A DNA stretch of 64,000 nucleotides from the NCBI GenBank assembly GCA_020635195.1, contig JACKAG010000002.1, positions 1-64,000 of the forward strand. The letters run 5' to 3'. Within the stretch, counting starts at the first letter, position 1. Each line of letters begins with the position of its first letter. This stretch comes from Deltaproteobacteria bacterium. Its GTDB lineage: Bacteria > Bdellovibrionota_B > Oligoflexia > Oligoflexales > Bog-1112. Positions 54,861-62,923 of the stretch are shown one piece after another. The position numbers and the translations under genes were made by a program. The notes beneath the pieces were generated by a model. It was not told where the DNA came from and did not search any database. It saw nothing but the letters and a program-made list of their open reading frames with translations.

Positions 54861-54979
54861 ACAGCATGAAAAGGGTCTGCTCAAAAAACAGACTGCGCTA
54901 ACCTAAAACGGGAAAGAAAAAAAATAAAGGTTTTTTTTATCCTGGCATGATTTTTTGCATGGCGGAAGGTGGCCAGGCA

Positions 54980-55567
54980 TCAGTCTGCTCTGTGAAGAGC
55001 TTGCGGCCCTCCAGGCTCTCCTGTCGCAGGAGAAGGGAGCCCCAGCCACAGAGCCAGGCTTTTGAGTAAACGCCCTGATTCTTCGCCTCTGTCATCTGCC
55101 GGAATCCATGTCTGCCCAAGAACCCCGTTGTCTATACCCCCCTGCAATTCTTCTGTTGTATTTCGCAGGGTCAGGGATACAGTTTTATAATGCAGAGGGC
55201 TGATTCTTAAGGAGATTTTGTTTCGGTACAGACGGGAACCGCTATAGTACTTGTCCCACTCTGTTGTGATGACTCCACTTTCTTCACTGATTGTGGACAG
55301 ATTATAGTTTTTTAGCAGGATTTCGAGCATTCCTCCCCACACATCGTTATGACTGGCAGGAATCAGCCAGGAGCCCTTTCCCCGGAGTAAAATTCCGCCA
55401 CTCTGGGAGCCCTGGCGCTTACTTTCCTGGACAAAAGAGGGCAGCGGGACTTGCCCGCTGACAGGCTCAGGAATTCTGGCTTCTCCTGGCCTGACAAAGC
55501 TTGGGCTGCATGAAATAAAAAGAGGCAGGATTCCGTAAACGCAAAGAAGGCACAAGTGATTATGCAT
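54980..55567 (-). CDS. DUF3576-like lipoprotein
   Basis: 195 residues. Signal peptide ends in a lipobox (LPLFISC, Cys at about 20), so the protein is lipid-anchored. The core NDVWGGMLEILLKNYNLSTI followed by SGVITTEWDKYY resembles DUF3576/BamC-like outer-membrane lipoproteins, in which a Trp-containing helix and a VIxTDW-type strand recur. Function unknown; an envelope role is inferred. It overlaps the preceding membrane-protein gene by 8 bp. Confidence 0.65.
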   Translation of the reverse strand: MHNHLCLLCVYGILPLFISCSPSFVRPGEARIPEPVSGQVPLPSFVQESKRQGSQSGGILLRGKGSWLIPASHNDVWGGMLEILLKNYNLSTISEESGVITTEWDKYYSGSRLYRNKISLRISPLHYKTVSLTLRNTTEELQGGIDNGVLGQTWIPADDRGEESGRLLKSLALWLGLPSPATGEPGGPQALHRAD

Positions 55568-56150
55568 GTTGCCTCCAGGTGTATAAATATTTTATAGCCC
55601 CGGAGACGGGAAGGATCACAGACAAGATCCATAGTGGAAGTATTGCAATGAGTAAGGACAGTCCACCTTCACCAATTCTGACTTTTAACATTCTGACGGT
55701 GAGCTCACCCAGAGCCCCGCTTAAGGGGATCGGAATGTCAGACATCTGCGCATAAGGCAGGAATCGATCTGAAAGGATAGACAGAAGGATAAAACAGATG
55801 CTGTAAAAAAAGACAGCCCGGATGAACAGGAGGCTCTGACTTAGCAGTCCTGAATTGGTTTTGAACTGTAAGATCAGAAGCCCGATGAAAGGCAGAGGAA
55901 GTAGCCATGCAAGCCAGCCAAGGTAGTAGATCATCGTTCCACTCAACCATGCTCCATACGTTCCTCCCAGATTTTGCGGAGCGGGGGGAGGGACGGTGAC
56001 GGAAAATGGAGAAGGGTCGATGGGTGACCAGCTTCCCATTGTCATCAGGTAATACAGAGTCAGCGCCGAAACTACAAACAGGGACGGTGACATTCTCCAG
56101 GGTATTGAAAACAAAATATTTTTTTTCTTTCCCTTCTGTCTGTCCATCAT
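55560..56150 (-). CDS. Stand-alone FtsK-type four-helix membrane protein
   Basis: 196 residues from the ATG pair at 56145-56150. Four membrane helices and the segment SWSPIDPSPFSVTVPPPAPQ, then LGGTYGAWLSGTMIYYLGWL, match the N-terminal membrane domain of the DNA translocase FtsK (DPS...N-GG--GA pattern). The RecA-like motor and gamma domain are absent. In whole FtsK this domain anchors the pump at the septum. Either the motor is a separate gene elsewhere, or this piece has a septal role of its own. Coupled to the lipoprotein gene. Confidence 0.65.
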   Translation of the reverse strand: MMDRQKGKKKNILFSIPWRMSPSLFVVSALTLYYLMTMGSWSPIDPSPFSVTVPPPAPQNLGGTYGAWLSGTMIYYLGWLAWLLPLPFIGLLILQFKTNSGLLSQSLLFIRAVFFYSICFILLSILSDRFLPYAQMSDIPIPLSGALGELTVRMLKVRIGEGGLSLLIAILPLWILSVILPVSGAIKYLYTWRQHA

Positions 56151-56396
56151 ATGTTTCGTTTCCGATCCTGACCTGATGATAGTTGAGTGCGCTTTCGCGG
56201 GCCTTGCCCCTTCATTATAGCATGGGCAAAGTGTCTGTTTTTCAGACAATCGTCTGTTGGTCATCACTTTCAGCAAAGATATAAAAAAATAATCATCTGA
56301 ATTTATATGTTTTTTTTATGGATGCAATTTTGCCTATCAGGACTGACTGAGAAGGGCGGATGGCCCTGGACCACAGAAATCAGGAGTCTGTTGATT

Positions 56397-56750
56397 ATGG
56401 CACAATTTTCTCTGACAGAAGAGTGGGCGAAGCTTCTTTGCCCGGACCTTCCGCCTCTTTGGCAGGTTCTTTATTTCGAAGCAATGCATGGGAACCATAT
56501 TCTTTTCTATCCTGATACTCCGGATTCTTTTTCCGGGGAAGATCTGGAAAGTGACAGCACTTCGGGGCTTCCCGAAGATGTCAATCGCAGACTTGTCGAA
56601 TCGGGAGCCGGATTATTAGGCGCTGGGACGCTCGGAGAGATGTGGGATATCGTCAGAAAGCTGGATCGCAGAGAAAAAGCTTATTTGTTTCGTCTTTACA
56701 TGAACTGGCTGGCAGAGCTTCAGCTCAGAATCAGAAATGTAGCACATTAA
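56397..56750 (+). CDS. Hypothetical cytoplasmic protein
   Basis: 117 residues from ATG 56397, with AGGAG ten bases before; a frame from 56307 has no support. Mainly helical, with acidic and leucine-rich stretches (LDRREKAYLFRLYMNWLAEL). No motif or family recognised. It converges with the metallo-beta-lactamase-like gene, ending 8 bp from it. Confidence 0.5.
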   Translation: MAQFSLTEEWAKLLCPDLPPLWQVLYFEAMHGNHILFYPDTPDSFSGEDLESDSTSGLPEDVNRRLVESGAGLLGAGTLGEMWDIVRKLDRREKAYLFRLYMNWLAELQLRIRNVAH

Positions 56751-56758
56751 AGGTTGTA

Positions 56759-57766
56759 TTAAAATAAGGGAGGTTGAGCGTTTGGATAGAGAGCCCGGAA
56801 TGTAATCGTGGATGATTTATGCTGATATGCTTCTGCGTATACTCTGGCATAATCACCGAAAAACAGAACTTCTTTTGGCTGAACCTTGTCAATAATTTCT
56901 ACATAATCTTGCCCAAAGCTGCTCCCTATAAGTTCAAATTGATCAGCAGATTTCAGATTTTGCAGATATTCCGGAAGCTCTGTTCCTCTGTGGCGGATAA
57001 TGAGGACAGGGCGCGTGGCTTCCGGCAAGCTTGCTCCGTGACGGTAGCTGAGCAGCGGACAGAGCACGACTTTTTTTCTGGTCCGCTTGGCTGAATAGGA
57101 CGCATATGAACCGAGGTCACAGCCGTATGACTGATAGATCTTATTGATCTGATAGATATGTGGATGAGCAGAAAGCGGGATGCTATGTTTGCATAGAAAC
57201 TGAGTCAGTTCCTGGGCTGTTGCAATACTACGGCAAAAAATTAAAGGCCATTGATCCGCTGATATATGTTCATGAATCTTACGAAGGAGTCTGTCTTTTT
57301 CGCGGCTACGGTTTACCGGGCTTTGTCCAGGCTCTGGCTGGCTGGCCCTGAGTATCAGAGTGTCTGCTCTTTTTAACTGCATTCCCCGGTGGACAGGAAC
57401 TTTTTGTATCTGAACAGCAGGGGCGTACAAAGCAGAGCTGCTGCCGGATTCTACATAGAGGGAGGCCCCTCCAAGTGAGTGGCCTGAAGGTAAGAGCTCC
57501 ATTCGCAGGCGACCGACAGAGAAGGGGCGATTGTACTGACAGATGAGAGGTTTAATCTTTTTTCTCATGATTTCAAGCAGTTTAGCTGTTTCTTCCGTGG
57601 CGATAATTTGTTGCTTCGCAAACTTGCTTGCTTCCGGGACCTCTGAAAGAAACGACAATGATCCGGATCGTTGGGAGTCCAGCCAAAGGATACTGTCTTT
57701 TATATGCAGGCCATCCTCTGTTGCGGTGATGCGAAATGTACCGGTTTTATCGTCTGTTCGGCTCAT
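56759..57766 (-). CDS. Degenerate metallo-beta-lactamase-fold (exonuclease-like) protein
   Basis: 335 residues from ATG 57766 (AGGGATC upstream). Layout follows the beta-CASP exonucleases related to mRNA 3'-end processing factors and the ligase-associated exonuclease: LLPSGHSLGGASLYVE keeps the third metal-region His, and IIATEETAKLLEIMRKK and PVLIIRHRGTEL fit. The expected HxHxDH metal motif is SEVPEA here, so metal-dependent cutting should be lost. It may bind nucleic acid without cutting it. Confidence 0.65.
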   Translation of the reverse strand: MSRTDDKTGTFRITATEDGLHIKDSILWLDSQRSGSLSFLSEVPEASKFAKQQIIATEETAKLLEIMRKKIKPLICQYNRPFSVGRLRMELLPSGHSLGGASLYVESGSSSALYAPAVQIQKVPVHRGMQLKRADTLILRASQPEPGQSPVNRSREKDRLLRKIHEHISADQWPLIFCRSIATAQELTQFLCKHSIPLSAHPHIYQINKIYQSYGCDLGSYASYSAKRTRKKVVLCPLLSYRHGASLPEATRPVLIIRHRGTELPEYLQNLKSADQFELIGSSFGQDYVEIIDKVQPKEVLFFGDYARVYAEAYQHKSSTITFRALYPNAQPPLF

Positions 57767-57811
57767 TTTGATCCCTGATGTACTGGTACAGAGCTTTTTG
57801 TCTGATCGCAT

Positions 57812-58117
57812 GTTTCTATATCACAGCTTCTTCAGAATTACATATACGGTAACATCAGATGCAATGAGTCGCAAATTTTATGATAATTTCAGTATGTTGC
57901 TTTGTGTTTTCGCTCTTATGATCCGGAGCTGTCTTTTGATGAGAGCAGATTCGGATCATGTGGACTTTACACTCAATTCCAGGTGATAAGAGGGATTGAT
58001 CGATTGTCTGAACGGTTTGAGGGGGTATAGTCATAGCATCTGCTATGCAGCTCGTCTGGCTTTTCTTTAGGCGATTGTACTGTTGTTCATGATGCTAACT
58101 TTGCAGGGAGAGTTGAT
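57812..58117. other. mdh upstream region
   Basis: About 300 bp without a gene, holding the start region of the minus-strand exonuclease-like gene and the mdh promoter and hairpin near 58004-58047. Confidence 0.5.
58004..58047 (+). promoter_or_regulatory. mdh promoter candidate with hairpin
   Basis: TTGTCT (58004-58009), 16 bp, TATAGT (58026-58031) is a fair sigma-70 pair. It is followed at once by the perfect hairpin CATAGC-ATCT-GCTATG (58032-58047), which lies at the likely transcription start and could be an operator. Confidence 0.45.
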
Positions 58118-59110
58118 ATGACTCAGAAACGAGTGAACGTTGCTGTAACTGGTGCAGCAGGTCAGATCGGTTATAGTTTGCTGTTTCGTCTGGCATCCGG
58201 GGAGCTCTTCGGGAATGATACGAAGGTCAGACTACAGCTTCTTGAAACCCCGCAAGGGGTTCGGGCAGCAGAAGGTACTGCAATGGAGCTGGATGATTGT
58301 GCTTTTAATACACTTGATTCTGTAGATTGCTTTGACAGTCCGGAGTCTGCTTTTGAAGGCGCACATTGGGTTCTTATGATTGGTTCTATGCCGCGTGGTC
58401 CTGGAATGGAACGGAGTGATCTGATTCGCAGCAATGGCCCTATTTTTGTCGGACAGGGAAAGGCTCTCAGTCGGGCTGACCGTGATGTCCGGATTGTTGT
58501 GGTTGGGAATCCATGTAATACGAACGCATTGATTGCTCTGAATAATGCTGGTGACATTCCGTCATCCCGTTTTTCTGCGATGACCGCATTGGACGAAAAT
58601 CGGGCAAGGGCTCAGCTGGCGAAAAAAGCATCGGTGCCGGTTTCCAGGGTTTCCAGAATGACGATCTGGGGAAATCATTCTACAACGATGTATCCTGATT
58701 ATGAGAATGCGCTGATCTCGGATCAGCCTGCGACGCAGGTCATTACGGAGCAGCCATGGTTTGATGAAACGTTTATTCCATGTGTTCAGAAACGGGGCGC
58801 TGCTATCATTGAAGCCAGAGGGAAGTCTTCTGCGGCCTCTGCGGCCTCCGCCTGTCTGGATCACGTCAGAAATTTTCTTCGTCCGACCCCGGCAGGACAA
58901 TGGTTTTCGGCAGCTGTTCTTAGTGATGGTCAGCACTACGATGTTCCTAAAGGTCTTATCTATTCATTTCCTCTTCGGTCGGATGGGCGTGGAAACTACG
59001 AAATCGTGGATTCTCTGCGCCTGAGTGCTTCCGGACAGGATAAGCTCAGACTGACAGCTCAGGAGCTTATGCAGGAGCGTGACGTGGTCAAAGATCTTCT
59101 GAAATCCTGA
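58118..59110 (+). CDS. mdh: Malate dehydrogenase
   Basis: 330 residues. NAD-binding loop TGAAGQIGYSLLFRLASG, the catalytic pair region TALDENRARAQLA, and the catalytic histidine in IWGNHSTTMYPD. Substrate-binding arginines are in SMPRGPGMERSDL. It belongs to the cytosolic-type MDH group and converts malate and oxaloacetate in the TCA cycle. GGGAGAG precedes the ATG. Confidence 0.95.
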   Translation: MTQKRVNVAVTGAAGQIGYSLLFRLASGELFGNDTKVRLQLLETPQGVRAAEGTAMELDDCAFNTLDSVDCFDSPESAFEGAHWVLMIGSMPRGPGMERSDLIRSNGPIFVGQGKALSRADRDVRIVVVGNPCNTNALIALNNAGDIPSSRFSAMTALDENRARAQLAKKASVPVSRVSRMTIWGNHSTTMYPDYENALISDQPATQVITEQPWFDETFIPCVQKRGAAIIEARGKSSAASAASACLDHVRNFLRPTPAGQWFSAAVLSDGQHYDVPKGLIYSFPLRSDGRGNYEIVDSLRLSASGQDKLRLTAQELMQERDVVKDLLKS

Positions 59111-59204
59111 AGCCCTTTGACAGCGTATGCTGCCACTGAGCATCATGACCGGGTTCGGATATTGAGGGTTCGTGGATGCTGAGAAGGCGCCAGGGTGGGC
59201 TGGA

Positions 59205-60134
59205 TCAGTTCTGCCTGTTTTCCAGGATTCCTTCTGAATTGAGGTTGATTCCCTGAATAAGGGAACCTTCAGGGAAAGCCTGAGAGTCGGAGACTTTCCA
59301 TTTTTTATTAATAAAACAATCGGTTACCGCTTTTCGGATACGAGTGTTTTCCGGGCTGCTGTCTTTCATAAAGGCTTCCAGCCTATGGGGGATACCAGGT
59401 TCGTCCTGTTCAATCAGAGTCTCTGTTGCAGCAAAGCGAACCCTTTCGTCGTACTGTTCGAGAAAGTGGTACAGCTTTCGGGAAAGCTCGTCGTTGAGTT
59501 TGTAATCTCTGAGATAGCATAGTAAATCATAGTTTTTGTTTATTTTATTCTGATCAAAGCTGATGTCACCATAGTCAAGGCACTGACTCAGAGCCTCCAC
59601 TACCTGTGTTTCATTGGCGAGTGCTTTTAGTGCTTTGATGGGCCAGGCGACCCGATAGGTCTGTCGGATATGTTCAATGATGTAAGGGATGGCCTCTTCC
59701 TTAAAATTAAGAATCCCTTCCATTGCAGATTCTTTTTCTCTGCTGTCATTGATTCCATGCTCAAGGGAGAAGTCGAAGCGCTGAAGTAGCGGAGGAACGG
59801 CGTGTTCCACATGATCTGAGGCTTTAAAGAACTCAATCGCAGCAGTCCTGTCTTCACGGATTGCTTTAGGATTTCGGATGGTCTTCAGATTTCTGGCGAT
59901 TGCTTTTTCCAGCCTTTGTTGCTTGTATTGTTTGTATTTCTCTATTAATTTCACATTTCCACCTGTCTTCAGGGCTTTCGGCTCCGGGCCTTTCCCGGGA
60001 AGTTCTGGCTCAGCGATGTGAGGCTCAAAAAATTCTCCGTTTACTTTTAGTATCACAAAATGTCGCGCTTGTGGTATTTCCGGAAGTGGCGATTCTGTAC
60101 CTGTCCGGAGATAAAGACCTTCTGTAGTCGTCAT
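59205..60134 (-). CDS. HEAT-repeat-like protein
   Basis: 309 residues. The N-terminal 60 residues are proline/glutamate-rich with no motif. The rest is helical with HEAT/armadillo-like spacing (IPYIIEHIRQTYRVAWPIKA, then ALANETQVVEALSQCL, then RVRFAATETLIEQ). Such repeats bind proteins or act as lyase partners. No signal peptide. It diverges from the pyrophosphorylase gene across 63 bp. Confidence 0.6.
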   Translation of the reverse strand: MTTTEGLYLRTGTESPLPEIPQARHFVILKVNGEFFEPHIAEPELPGKGPEPKALKTGGNVKLIEKYKQYKQQRLEKAIARNLKTIRNPKAIREDRTAAIEFFKASDHVEHAVPPLLQRFDFSLEHGINDSREKESAMEGILNFKEEAIPYIIEHIRQTYRVAWPIKALKALANETQVVEALSQCLDYGDISFDQNKINKNYDLLCYLRDYKLNDELSRKLYHFLEQYDERVRFAATETLIEQDEPGIPHRLEAFMKDSSPENTRIRKAVTDCFINKKWKVSDSQAFPEGSLIQGINLNSEGILENRQN

Positions 60135-60197
60135 ATCTGGTCTGAGGGTACTCCGATCAGGTCTGGACTGATATCAGTATACTCAGGGAATGATAGC

Positions 60198-60998
60198 ATG
60201 AATGACCCAGTGGATGTGGTCGCTTTGATACTGGCAGCCGGACGGGGTACCAGGATGAAAAGTGATATGCCTAAAGTACTTCATCCGGTTGCCGGAAAAG
60301 CCATGGTTGAACATGTTGTGGATCGCCTGCATAAAAGTGGGATTCAGGATATCTGTATGGTAATCAGTGCAGATCTTGAACCCTGGCAGGAATTTTTGTG
60401 TGCTCATCCTGAGATTCGTGTCTGCATTCAGAAGGTCAGAAATGGAACTGCGGGTGCGGTGGGATCAGCTGCGGGCTGTCTGGGACAAGCCTCCGATATC
60501 TCTTATGCTTCGCATAGTCTTGTTCAGGGTGAGGCATTCCGGCATGAGTTTGTTCTTATTTGTGCCGGAGATACTCCGGCACTTGAAAGTTCGGATCTTC
60601 AGCAATTTGTCCGATTTTGCAGTACCAGATCAGCTGATGTCGGGGTTCTGGGAATGGAAGTGCCCGACCCCTATGGCTATGGACGTCTGCTGACAGAAAA
60701 AGATGGAAGCCTGATTGCCATTGTGGAGGAAAAAGAAGCGGATGATGAACAGCGTAGAATTCGACTCTGTAATTCTGGTGTGATTTATGCGAGAGTCAAA
60801 ACTCTGTTCCATCTGCTGGAAGATCTGAGCGCCTGTAATCAACAAGAGGAATATTATCTGACGGATATCGTTGCGCGTGCTCATGAGCAGGGATACTGTG
60901 CGCTGGCGTTCAGGACCCGGAACTGGCAGAATTTTCAGGGCGTCAATACCCCGGATCAGTTAAGCAGAGTTGAGCAGTTTCTCCACTCTGGCAGCTGA
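60198..60998 (+). CDS. UDP-GlcNAc pyrophosphorylase, GlmU N-domain only
   Basis: 266 residues from ATG 60198 (AGGGA upstream). Nucleotidyltransferase signature LILAAGRGTRMKSDMPKVLH, then ICAGDTPAL, DPYGYGRLL and CNSGVIYA, as in the uridylyltransferase half of GlmU. The left-handed beta-helix acetyltransferase half is absent. It makes UDP-GlcNAc from UTP and GlcNAc-1-P; the acetyl step must come from another gene. It is 23 bp upstream of glmS, the first enzyme of the same pathway. Confidence 0.88.
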   Translation: MNDPVDVVALILAAGRGTRMKSDMPKVLHPVAGKAMVEHVVDRLHKSGIQDICMVISADLEPWQEFLCAHPEIRVCIQKVRNGTAGAVGSAAGCLGQASDISYASHSLVQGEAFRHEFVLICAGDTPALESSDLQQFVRFCSTRSADVGVLGMEVPDPYGYGRLLTEKDGSLIAIVEEKEADDEQRRIRLCNSGVIYARVKTLFHLLEDLSACNQQEEYYLTDIVARAHEQGYCALAFRTRNWQNFQGVNTPDQLSRVEQFLHSGS

Positions 60999-61021
60999 AG
61001 ATTGCAGCAGAAAGGTTTCTT

Positions 61022-62854
61022 ATGTGTGGTGTCATTGGTTTTAGTGGGGTTACTCCCTGTGTCACCTCCATTTTTAACGGGCTCAAACGACTTGAATATC
61101 GCGGTTATGATTCTTCAGGGATCGCGGTTATGGCTGATCAACGAATCAGCGTTGTGAAGAGCAAAGGGAAGTTAAACCAGCTGGAGCCACTTCTTGCCAG
61201 TTTGCCGGCAGATGCCTGTGTCGGGATGGGGCACACAAGGTGGGCAACTCATGGTGCTCCCTCCACGGAGAATGCACATCCTCATTCGGATGAGGGAATT
61301 TCCATTATTCATAATGGAATTCTCGAGAACTATAAAGAACTTAAAATCAAGCTTCTTGAAGAAGGGGTTTCGTTTTTATCTGAGACAGACTCAGAAGTCG
61401 TTGTTCATTTGCTTCGGGCTGAATTAAGGCTGGTGCATGATGTTCGTAAGGCGCTTTTAAATGTGATCGGAAAGCTTGAAGGAGCTTATGCTCTTGGAGT
61501 GATGACACAGCATGAGCCAGGTGTGATCTATGTTGTAAAAAATGCCTCGCCGATTGTCTTAGGGATAGGGCATAACGAGAATTTTTTTGCGAGCGATGTT
61601 CTCGCACTTTTACCTCATACGAATCGCTTTATTTTCCCTGAGGATGGAGAACTTGCCCGGATTGTTCCGGATGGAGTGGAAGTCTGGGATTTTTTCGGAA
61701 AAAAACTCGATAAGGAAATTGTTTCTCTTAACCAGGAAGAGGCCAGAGCGGATAAAGGGGGTTATCGGCACTACATGCTCAAGGAGATTCATGAGCAGCC
61801 TGCGGTTCTGGCTAATACGATTGAACGGCTGGTGGATCTGGAGGCAGGAGAGGTCAGAGGCGAACTGACAGGACTCTGTAAACTCGATCTGGCTGCGGTC
61901 AGGAAAATTCATATTGTTGCCTGCGGAACGGCTTTTTATGCCGGGCTGATGGGGCGCTACCAGATAGAAAGTTTTGCCAGATTGCCTGTGGACTGTGAAC
62001 TCGCCAGCGAGTTTCGCTATCGCAATCCTTGTCTGGATCGCTCGACTCTGGTGATTGCTGTCACTCAGTCCGGAGAGACAGCCGATACTCTGGCCTGCAT
62101 TAAACATGCAAAAAAAGCAGGTTGCCAGACCTTTGCCCTGTGTAATGTTTTGTACTCTTCTGTGCCAAGAGAGTCCGATGTCACTCTCTATATGGAGGCA
62201 GGGCCTGAAATCGGCGTTGCCTCAACCAAAGCCTTTACTTCTATGGTCCTTAATTTCTTTCTTATGAGTCTTGAGCTTGCAAGGTTGCGGGGGGTCCGTT
62301 CTCCGGAGGGTATGGAGCGGGCTCTGGAGGCTCTTCGGATACTTCCTAATCAGGTGTCTTCCCTGATGAGCCTTGAGGCAAGAATTTCTGAGCTTGCAGG
62401 TGAATTGTTTGAGTCAGGACACTGCCTTTTTCTTGGAAGAGGGCACTTCTATCCGGTTGCTCTGGAAGGAGCACTGAAACTTAAAGAAATCTCATATATT
62501 CATGCAGAGGGCTATGCCGCTGGAGAACTTAAGCATGGTCCTATTGCGTTGATTGATAAGAATATGCCTGTGATTGCTATCATCAATACATGCCAGGATT
62601 TCGAAAAAACACTGTCTAATCTTGAGGAAATTCATGCCAGAGAAGGGCAGCTGATTGTGGTTGGTCAGGATAAAGATCGGCGTCTTGAGGATCTTTGTCG
62701 TTATATGATTCCTTGTCCTGTAAGTCCGGAACCTGCGTTACAGGCTTTGTTGAATGTGATTCCTTTGCAGATGTTTGCATATTTTATGGCTCTGCACAGA
62801 GGGACTGACGTTGACCAGCCAAGAAATCTGGCAAAATCTGTGACCGTTGAATGA
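61022..62854 (+). CDS. glmS: Glutamine-fructose-6-phosphate aminotransferase
   Basis: 610 residues, full length. The N-terminal glutaminase begins MCGVIGFSG, with Cys2 as nucleophile, followed by HTRWATHG and HNGILENY. Two SIS sugar-isomerase domains follow (ACGTAFYAG, TQSGETADT, LGRGHFYPVALEGALKLKE), ending NLAKSVTVE. It makes glucosamine-6-P from fructose-6-P and glutamine, the committed step to UDP-GlcNAc. Operon partner of the pyrophosphorylase. Confidence 0.97.
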   Translation: MCGVIGFSGVTPCVTSIFNGLKRLEYRGYDSSGIAVMADQRISVVKSKGKLNQLEPLLASLPADACVGMGHTRWATHGAPSTENAHPHSDEGISIIHNGILENYKELKIKLLEEGVSFLSETDSEVVVHLLRAELRLVHDVRKALLNVIGKLEGAYALGVMTQHEPGVIYVVKNASPIVLGIGHNENFFASDVLALLPHTNRFIFPEDGELARIVPDGVEVWDFFGKKLDKEIVSLNQEEARADKGGYRHYMLKEIHEQPAVLANTIERLVDLEAGEVRGELTGLCKLDLAAVRKIHIVACGTAFYAGLMGRYQIESFARLPVDCELASEFRYRNPCLDRSTLVIAVTQSGETADTLACIKHAKKAGCQTFALCNVLYSSVPRESDVTLYMEAGPEIGVASTKAFTSMVLNFFLMSLELARLRGVRSPEGMERALEALRILPNQVSSLMSLEARISELAGELFESGHCLFLGRGHFYPVALEGALKLKEISYIHAEGYAAGELKHGPIALIDKNMPVIAIINTCQDFEKTLSNLEEIHAREGQLIVVGQDKDRRLEDLCRYMIPCPVSPEPALQALLNVIPLQMFAYFMALHRGTDVDQPRNLAKSVTVE

Positions 62855-62923
62855 TGATCCTGCCATGATAAGCCTCCTTTTTCTGTGACGGTCAGACTGG
62901 CGAAGTTGAGAGATTTGTTTGCT

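Noticed and set aside
54633..54869. A plus-strand 78-residue frame containing GGERGIRTPG-like sequence
   Set aside because: It runs through both tRNA-Ser genes on the opposite strand; such frames are well-known false proteins made from tRNA sequence.
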